Assembly (NCBI GenBank): GCA_001799575.1
Contig: MGTT01000028.1
Location: 171,927 to 235,926 of the forward strand
Origin: Elusimicrobia bacterium GWA2_56_46
Lineage (GTDB): Bacteria > Elusimicrobiota > Elusimicrobia > Elusimicrobiales > UBA9959
DNA length: 64,000 nucleotides
Reading direction: 5' to 3'
This document shows positions 58,793 to 64,000 of this stretch, in pieces (position 1 is the first letter of the stretch; each line of letters begins with the position of its first letter). The notes under the pieces are model-generated. The model was not told where the DNA came from. It did no database searches and was given only the letters and a program-made list of their open reading frames with translations. Made by a program: the position numbers and the translations under genes.

Positions 58793-60586
58793 ATGTCAAA
58801 AGAAAATCTTGAGATAATAATCGCGACGGACTGCGGCAGCACCACCACCAAGGCCATCCTGATAGAGAAGAAGGGCGACACCTACCGCCAGACTTTCCGC
58901 GGCGAGGCTCCCACCACCGTCGAAGCCCCTTTTGAGGACGTCACCAAAGGAGTGCTGAACGCCATCACCGAAGTGGAAGAACTTTCCGGGCGCAGGATCC
59001 TGGACGGCGAACGCATCATCACACCCAATAACGGCAATACCGGGGCCGACATCTATGTCTCCACTTCTTCGGCCGGAGGCGGCTTGCAGATGATGGTGGC
59101 CGGCGCCGTGAAGGCGATGACCGGCGAATCCGCCCAGCGCTGCGCCCTCGGCGCGGGCGCCATCGTCATGGACGTGCTGGCTTCCAACGACGGCCGTGCC
59201 GACCACGAGAAGATCGAGCGCATCCGCCAGCTCAGGCCTGACATGATGCTGCTTTCCGGCGGCACGGACGGCGGCAGCGTGACCCACGTGGTGGAACTGG
59301 CCCAGTTCCTGAAAGCGGCCGACCCCAAGCCCCGCCTGGGCGCTTCTTACAAACTCCCCGTCATCTACGCCGGGAATAATAAGGCCCAGCCGCAGGTAAA
59401 AGAGATCCTGGACTCAAGCACGGCCCTTATCGTCACCGAAAATCTGCGGCCCTCCCTGGAGCGGGAGAACCTGATGCCGGCCCGCCACAAGATCCACGAT
59501 ATTTTCCTGGAGCACGTGATGCAGCAGGCCCCCGGCTATCCGAAACTGATGAAGATGGTGGGCGCCCCCATCATGCCCACCCCGGCCGCCGTGGGCGTCA
59601 TGACGGAGAAATTCGCCAAAGCCAATAATTTCAACGTGCTGGCCGTGGATATCGGCGGCGCCACCACCGACGTATTTTCGGTATTCTCCGGAGTGTTCAA
59701 CCGCACCGTGAGCGCCAATCTCGGTATGAGTTATTCAATCTCCAATGTCATGGCCGAGGCCGGCCTCCCCAACATTCTCAGGTGGCTGCCTTTCGACCTG
59801 GAGGAGCAGGATCTCCGGAACCGCCTTAAGAACAAAATGATACGCCCCACCACTATTCCGCAGACCGTGGAAGACCTGCAGGTGGAGCACGCCGTGGCGC
59901 GCGAAGCCCTGCGCCTGGCTTTCGACCAGCATAAAGCGCTGGCCGTGGGCCTTAAGGGCGTGCAGCAGGAACGCTCCATTTCCGACGCTTTTGAACAGTC
60001 TGCGAGCGGGGCCAGCCTTATCAACCTGATGGATTTGAACTATATCATCGGTTCGGGCGGCATCCTGGCGCATTCCCCCCGTCGGACGCAGTCCATGCTG
60101 ATGATGATAGACGCCTACCAGCCGGAGGGCGTTACCATGATAGCGGTGGACTCGATCTTTATGATGCCCCATCTGGGCGTTCTGGCGCAGATAAGCGAGA
60201 AAGCGGCCCTGGACGTGTTCTATAACGACTGCCTGGTGCGCCTGGGCACCTGTCTGGCCCCGAAGGGCATGGGCAAGGAAGGCCAGGTTATCATGGAGTG
60301 GGAACTTATCGAGGAAAACGGCAAGCGCCACAGCGGCGAACTGCGTTTCGGCGAGATCCTGCACGTTCCTTTTACCTCGCCTAAAGGGAAAGCGATAGTG
60401 AAGCCGGCCAAGGGTTTCGATATGGGCGCCGGTTCCGGCGGCAGGGTGGAGGCCGCTATCGAAGGCGGCGTGGTCGGCGTCGTGCTGGACGGACGCGGCC
60501 GGCCGTTCGATCTGGCCAAGGTTCCGGCCAAGCGCATCTCCGATCTGAACAAGTGGTACAAAGCGATGGAGATGTACCCGGTGTAA
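58793..60586 (+). CDS. MutL/GlmL-type ASKHA ATPase
   Basis: A 597-residue ASKHA-fold ATPase related to MutL, the protein encoded next to adenosylcobalamin-dependent glutamate mutase. Phosphate 1 loop IIATDCGSTTTKAILIE, an extended GAGAIVMDVLASNDGR and LLSGGTDGGSVTHV, phosphate 2 VLAVDIGGATTDVFSVF, and the adenosine region IIGSGGILAHS are visible. In known systems it is a candidate reactivator of the mutase, but no mutase subunits are in this window. Its partner is probably the 374-residue protein that follows 28 bp later. Confidence 0.88.
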   Translation: MSKENLEIIIATDCGSTTTKAILIEKKGDTYRQTFRGEAPTTVEAPFEDVTKGVLNAITEVEELSGRRILDGERIITPNNGNTGADIYVSTSSAGGGLQMMVAGAVKAMTGESAQRCALGAGAIVMDVLASNDGRADHEKIERIRQLRPDMMLLSGGTDGGSVTHVVELAQFLKAADPKPRLGASYKLPVIYAGNNKAQPQVKEILDSSTALIVTENLRPSLERENLMPARHKIHDIFLEHVMQQAPGYPKLMKMVGAPIMPTPAAVGVMTEKFAKANNFNVLAVDIGGATTDVFSVFSGVFNRTVSANLGMSYSISNVMAEAGLPNILRWLPFDLEEQDLRNRLKNKMIRPTTIPQTVEDLQVEHAVAREALRLAFDQHKALAVGLKGVQQERSISDAFEQSASGASLINLMDLNYIIGSGGILAHSPRRTQSMLMMIDAYQPEGVTMIAVDSIFMMPHLGVLAQISEKAALDVFYNDCLVRLGTCLAPKGMGKEGQVIMEWELIEENGKRHSGELRFGEILHVPFTSPKGKAIVKPAKGFDMGAGSGGRVEAAIEGGVVGVVLDGRGRPFDLAKVPAKRISDLNKWYKAMEMYPV

Positions 60587-60614
60587 GGGAGTGAATTTTT
60601 GGAGGATATAATTT

Positions 60615-61739
60615 ATGGCTCACGCTTATACGCCCGGTCTGAAAGTCATACCCTGCACGGTACTCAGGAAGAAAAGGCTCCTTCCCATCCCCGGAAAAGT
60701 CCTGGTGGAACTGGACCGGCAGGTGGAGGCTCTGGACGTGGTGGCCCAGACCCAGCTCCCCGGCAAGGTGTTCTCGGTTAACGTCGCAAACCGTCTGGCC
60801 GTGGGCCCCGAAGAGATCCAGGCTTTCATGCTGAAAAAAGAGGGCGAGCCGGTAAAAAAAGGCGAGATCATCGCCGAGAATAAGCCTCTGCTGAAATGGT
60901 TCAAGACTTCCGTGGAGTCTCCCGTGGACGGCACGATAGAAACGGTTTCCGCCGTGACCGGCCAGGTTCTTCTCCGCGAACCTCCCAAGATCCTGCCCAT
61001 CAAGGCTTATGTTAAGGGGAAGGTCGTGGAGGTTACCCCCAATTTCGGCGTGACGGTGGAATCCGAGGGCACGTTCATACAGGGCATTTTCGGGATAGGC
61101 GGAGAGACCAACGGGGAGATCGATGTCGTGGCGGCCAGCCCCGACGAAGATCTGGCCCCGGAGGCCCTGAACGCGGCGCACAAGGGCAAGATCGTTATCG
61201 GTGGCAGGCACGTCAGCCTGGCCGCCATAAAAAGGGCCGTGGAGCTGGGCGTGCACGCCATAGTGGCGGGCGGCATTCACGACCGGGATCTCCGGCAGTT
61301 GCTGGGTTACGATATCGGCGTGGCCGTCACGGGTACCGAACGGATCGGGATCACGCTCATAGTGACGGAGGGTTTCGGCATGATCCCGATGGCGGAGTAT
61401 ACTTTTAAACTCCTGTCGTCCAGGAATGGGGAGAAGGCGTCGGTCTCCGGCGCCACCCAGATCCGCGCGGGTGTGATGCGGCCGGAGATCATAGTGCCCG
61501 GTTATCCGAAGAACGTGACTACCTGCAAGAAGGAAGATGGGCGCGGGTGGATCGAGCCGGGGGATCCGGTGCGGATCATCCGCGAGCCGCATTTCGGGGT
61601 TATCGGGACGGTGAAGTCGCTGCCGCCGGAGCTGACCAAGGTGGGCAGCGAGTCGCACGTGCGGGTGCTGGAAGTGGACCTGCCGGGCGGAGAGACGCTG
61701 GTGATCCCAAGGGCCAATATAGAAGTGCTGGAGAAATAA
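60615..61739 (+). CDS. MutL-like partner protein with biotinyl/KOW-type domains
   Basis: A 374-residue soluble protein. Residues 1-110 look like a double-psi or biotinyl-like barrel (PGKVLVELDRQVEALDVVAQTQLPGKVFSV and FMLKKEGEPVKKGEIIAENKPLL). The centre (about 190-260) is an alpha/beta part with KGKIVIGGRHVSLAAIKRAVELGVHAIVAGGIHD. The end (about 310-374) is KOW/NGN-like (GWIEPGDPVRIIREPHFGVIGTVKSLPPEL). No lipoyl or biotin lysine motif is seen. GGAGG lies 9 nt before the ATG. It seems to be the conserved partner of the MutL-like ATPase. Function unknown. Confidence 0.78.
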   Translation: MAHAYTPGLKVIPCTVLRKKRLLPIPGKVLVELDRQVEALDVVAQTQLPGKVFSVNVANRLAVGPEEIQAFMLKKEGEPVKKGEIIAENKPLLKWFKTSVESPVDGTIETVSAVTGQVLLREPPKILPIKAYVKGKVVEVTPNFGVTVESEGTFIQGIFGIGGETNGEIDVVAASPDEDLAPEALNAAHKGKIVIGGRHVSLAAIKRAVELGVHAIVAGGIHDRDLRQLLGYDIGVAVTGTERIGITLIVTEGFGMIPMAEYTFKLLSSRNGEKASVSGATQIRAGVMRPEIIVPGYPKNVTTCKKEDGRGWIEPGDPVRIIREPHFGVIGTVKSLPPELTKVGSESHVRVLEVDLPGGETLVIPRANIEVLEK

Positions 61740-61750
61740 AGGATAACTCC

Positions 61751-61960
61751 GGGCCGGTCGGCTTTGGGTTAGAGAGCCGCAGGATAGTAAAGTCGGGACG
61801 GCGGCGGGCTGCAAGTGCGGGGGCCTGCCAGCCATGGGACCCATCGGGCCTGCGGGGCCCGGCGACTTCGCGCCGGTTCCCCTCCGGCCCGATCCGACCC
61901 ATGGCTGTCACCCCTCCAACTATACCCCGCCGCCGTCCCTCCATGAAACTTTCGCGTATT
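61751..61960 (+). repeat. Dispersed hairpin repeat, long copy E
   Basis: The left end is CGGCTTTGGGTTAGAG and GCCGCAGGATAGTAAAGTCGGG, the right end CACCCCTCCAAC and ATGAAACTTTCGC, as in the other copies. The centre is different: GGGACGGCGGCGGG with its exact complement near the right end, and inside it CAGCCATGGG...CCCATGGCTG. It begins 12 bp after the partner gene stop and could act as its transcript end. Confidence 0.75.
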
Positions 61961-62185
61961 GTGATCCCTCAAGTCTCAACAAACCCACCATAAATCACGG
62001 GTGCGCTTCCTATAATTGTCAACTAATTTGTCGTGACGATTCGGAAATCTGGCTCCTTAAATTACCGAAAACTTCCTAATAAGCGATGTTGTAGACTTGT
62101 ATCGCGCTTATTTTGTGCTGCGCGCGCCCAAACAGCGAGGGCGGCACTAAAACCGGAATCCGCGCCCGGGGACAGTGCCTGAAAA

Positions 62186-62217
62186 AATCAGCCCGCTCAA
62201 AAAACAGCGGGCTGATT
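62186..62217 (-). terminator. Rho-independent terminator of the SUMF1-domain gene
   Basis: AATCAGCCCGCT pairs with AGCGGGCTGATT around an A/C loop, and on the - strand the stem is followed by TTTTTTC. It lies 95 bp beyond the stop of the SUMF1-domain gene. The rest of the 61961-62311 gap shows no gene. Confidence 0.75.
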
Positions 62218-62311
62218 CTCCGGCTTAACCGCACCGGACGGGATCCATGCTCACGTCAGGGTCACTTACCTCACGAACCGATTTGCCACAACAGACTCTC
62301 ACCCCCGAGGC

Positions 62312-63280
62312 TCAACGAGATCTCGCAAGGCGGAACCCGACGTTGCCGTAACGTTCTTCAGGGACACCGCTACCGCGTTTGTCGGCCCGCACGTAGCGGG
62401 CACTCTCGGCGCGGAAAGAGCCGCCACGCATCACCCGCAGACCCGAGCCCTCCACTGCCCCACCGTCACCAGGCGCCCCCTCATATGAATCTCGATACAC
62501 ATCCCTCACCCACTCCGCCACATTTCCAGCCATGTCACACAAACGCTGTTCTGTCTTCCCTGGTCTCGAACACACGGGCATCGTGCCATCGTAACCACAA
62601 TCGCGCACACCATCGTTGCGCATTATAACGTAGTCGCAGGTCGGTTCATCATTACCCCAGGGGTATTTATGATTTTTGCCGCCGCCTGTAGCCGCATACT
62701 CCCACTCGGACTCGCTGGGCAGTCTCGCGTCCTTAAACTTGGCATATTCATCCGCCTGTTTCCAACTCAGACAATTAACCGGCGAATCTTGCCGGCCGGC
62801 TTTAAGCCAATTGCAATAATGCTTGTTAGTATCCGGTTCCGTACATTTTCCTTTCACGACGCATTCGTTATATTGCGCCACTGTAACCTCTGTTCTGGCC
62901 ATGTCAAAGGTTTTAATGGTGACCGTGTGTATCGGCCTGGCACTTTCAAAACCTTTTTCTACGCTGTCAGTCCCCATCATAAACTTTCCGCCTGGAATGG
63001 TTACCCACTCAACCGGCCGCTCGGGCACGCCAAGAGACGGATCGCTTCCGCCTATATAGCCTTTACCCACAGCTCCGGTCTCGGCGTGAGCGGGGGCTTT
63101 CGGAATCGGAACAGTTCCGTTGCCTTGCTCCGTGGCGGCGAACCGGGAATCCAGGGCGGCGCCGTCTATCACCGCGTCCCTGAGATCCGTCGGTATATTC
63201 CTGTGCGAATTGTTAACGTAGGCAAGCCCCGCCGCCGTCACCAGCACGGCGCCGAGCGCATATTTTTTCCAGCTATTCAT
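62312..63280 (-). CDS. SUMF1/FGE-sulfatase-type domain protein, membrane anchored
   Basis: A 322-residue protein from an ATG at 63280 (GGAGGGG 2 nt upstream). A membrane anchor or signal segment lies at about 6-22. The SUMF1 domain follows at about 90-320: VEWVTIPGGKFMMGTDS, MARTEVTVAQYNECVVKGKCT, ARLPSESEWEYAATGG, CDMAGNVAEWVRDVYRDS and LRVMRGGSFRAESARYVRADKR with final VGFRLAR. These domains bind or modify proteins, and the catalytic cysteine pair of true formylglycine enzymes is not evident, so it is probably a non-catalytic member. Its promoter carries a G13 tract in the spacer (63327-63339), which suggests phase variation. Confidence 0.88.
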   Translation of the reverse strand: MNSWKKYALGAVLVTAAGLAYVNNSHRNIPTDLRDAVIDGAALDSRFAATEQGNGTVPIPKAPAHAETGAVGKGYIGGSDPSLGVPERPVEWVTIPGGKFMMGTDSVEKGFESARPIHTVTIKTFDMARTEVTVAQYNECVVKGKCTEPDTNKHYCNWLKAGRQDSPVNCLSWKQADEYAKFKDARLPSESEWEYAATGGGKNHKYPWGNDEPTCDYVIMRNDGVRDCGYDGTMPVCSRPGKTEQRLCDMAGNVAEWVRDVYRDSYEGAPGDGGAVEGSGLRVMRGGSFRAESARYVRADKRGSGVPEERYGNVGFRLARSR

Positions 63281-63320
63281 AACCCCTCCGCTACAACGTT
63301 TGATTGAACTCCATGAAACA

Positions 63321-63351
63321 AGTATACCCCCCCCCCCCCGCAGTTTGTCAA
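63321..63351 (-). promoter_or_regulatory. Promoter with poly-G spacer, candidate phase-variable switch
   Basis: On the - strand TTGACA (63351-63346) and TATACT (63326-63321) are near-perfect sigma70 boxes. Between them lies a 19-bp spacer made of AACTGC followed by 13 G. Loss of two G would give the optimal 17 bp. The expected start at about 63314 leaves a leader of about 35 nt before the ATG at 63280. Confidence 0.75.
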
Positions 63352-63384
63352 GGGCCGTTCGAAAAAACTTCGCAGCAGATGAGA

Positions 63385-64000
63385 TCAGGCCCTGTTTTCC
63401 ACAAGCCATTTCCACAACGGGATAAAACAGATTTCTTTGCCCCTCGCGTCCAAAGTCTCTTCGTAGTCCCAGGTTACAACGGTAAGTTTATCGCAAGCCA
63501 GTTCCCCGCCGGCCTCCAGCAACGCCTTGATCTCGCGCTCCTTAACTCCGGGCACGTCGAAGCCGTAAGATACTTGCACCAGGGAACTTATTTTAAGCCC
63601 TTTCCTGAGCGCAAAATCCACCTCTCTTCCATTTCTGGTTTTATAGTAAAATAAATCTCGGTTTGGCGCAAAGCCGGCTTTAAGCAGCTCGCCGAAGACA
63701 AGGTTTTCCATAAGCCTGCCCCGGCCCGGGGAAAGTTGCACCGCCGCGGCGGCCACGTAACCATTGTCCACCAGATATATCTTTTTGGGCGCTCCGGACC
63801 GCTCGGCCGCTTTATGCGAATAGCGCTGGAGCACATAAACAAGATACGCCTCTTTCAGGTGCCCGATATATTTTTCAAGCGTGGTAACGCTGGAAAAGTT
63901 CAGCCTCGTGTTCCGTCCCACGTACTTAGCCCCAGTTTTGGCGTAGTAAATCCCACATAACCGGACCCACTTAAGGGTGGGCCAATCCCACATACCTGGA
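63385..64000 (-). CDS. DUF4143-domain protein (5' end at window edge)
   Basis: At least 200 residues, the C-terminal part of an ATPase-DUF4143 protein of the type commonly with an N-terminal P-loop domain: LNFSSVTTLEKYIGHLKEAYLVYVLQRYSHKA, KKIYLVDNGYVAAAAVQLSPGRGRLMENLVFGELL, YYKTRNGREVDFALRKG and the PD-(D/E)XK-like LVQVSYGF with TVVTWDYEETLDARGKEICFIPLWKWL. The N-terminal ATPase is not in the window; the frame stays open to the edge. An ATG at 63993 exists, but the sequence there (63949-63994) has direct and inverted repeats suggesting an insertion or recombination junction. Function of the family is unknown. Confidence 0.75.
   Translation of the reverse strand, partial: PGMWDWPTLKWVRLCGIYYAKTGAKYVGRNTRLNFSSVTTLEKYIGHLKEAYLVYVLQRYSHKAAERSGAPKKIYLVDNGYVAAAAVQLSPGRGRLMENLVFGELLKAGFAPNRDLFYYKTRNGREVDFALRKGLKISSLVQVSYGFDVPGVKEREIKALLEAGGELACDKLTVVTWDYEETLDARGKEICFIPLWKWLVENRA
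63949..63994. repeat. Direct repeat with palindrome near window edge
   Basis: AATCCCACATA occurs at 63949-63959 and 63984-63994 with an imperfect palindrome GGACCCACTTAAGGGTGGGCC between (about 63962-63983). It falls at the point where the DUF4143 frame loses family-like residues. It could be the end of a mobile element continuing past 64000. Confidence 0.4.

Noticed and set aside
60456..61844. - strand frame of 462 codons across the MutL partner gene
   Set aside because: Antisense to a supported gene; its first residues come from the dispersed repeat E.

Overview
This looks like a chromosomal segment of an uncultured, GC-rich, Gram-negative bacterium, most likely from the Elusimicrobiota or a related phylum. 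That placement is an inference from gene content: a PorV-type outer-membrane protein beside a giant secreted Kelch/FN3 protein with a C-terminal sorting-like domain, a short class of type IV pilin-like protein, a full MoxR-Bat operon, a transaldolase/phosphoglucose isomerase fusion and many dispersed hairpin repeats between genes. No rRNA, CRISPR array, phage genes or complete insertion sequence is visible. One tRNA gene (Gly, CCC anticodon) is present. It does not encode its CCA end, which fits the CCA-adding enzyme gene nearby.

Layout. 1-5.3 kb is accessory: a cut SEC-C protein, a three-gene MarR/flavin-reductase cassette between two copies of a structured repeat, a palindrome-rich gap and a RhuM-like gene. 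5.5-12.7 kb holds two separate RsgA GTPases around a five-gene operon (family 2 glycosyltransferase, GH26-type hydrolase, two tiny ferritin-like proteins, outer-membrane barrel) and an ArsP-like permease. 12.8-19.4 kb carries central metabolism (tal-pgi fusion, rpiB, separate coaB and coaC) and two DUF genes. 19.6-28.9 kb is the MoxR-DUF58-Bat operon. 29-33 kb has small unrelated genes. 33-42 kb is a secreted/outer-membrane block with the tRNA. 42-48 kb is a peptide-uptake and lipid operon (M20 peptidase, POT transporter, acyl-CoA ligase, cca). 48-52 kb has a PAP2 phosphatase, a pilin and a PhnD-type binding protein/histidine kinase pair. 53-57 kb is an FAD/Fe-S/FAD redox operon opposite a stand-alone Lrp-type sensing domain. 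57-62 kb leads to a MutL-like ASKHA ATPase and its partner. 62-64 kb has a SUMF1-domain protein and a cut DUF4143 protein.

The most striking signals are: a consensus promoter for the SUMF1-domain gene whose -35 and -10 boxes are separated by a 19-bp spacer containing 13 consecutive G, a classic form for phase variation; the glycosyltransferase/GH26/split-ferritin-like/outer-membrane operon, which resembles a polysaccharide synthesis and export machine but has an unfamiliar composition; a family of at least six dispersed hairpin repeats, one of them inside the Bat operon; a duplicated tRNA 3' end bounding a 133-bp insert; and an in-frame extension on the tal-pgi fusion that has its own ribosome binding site.
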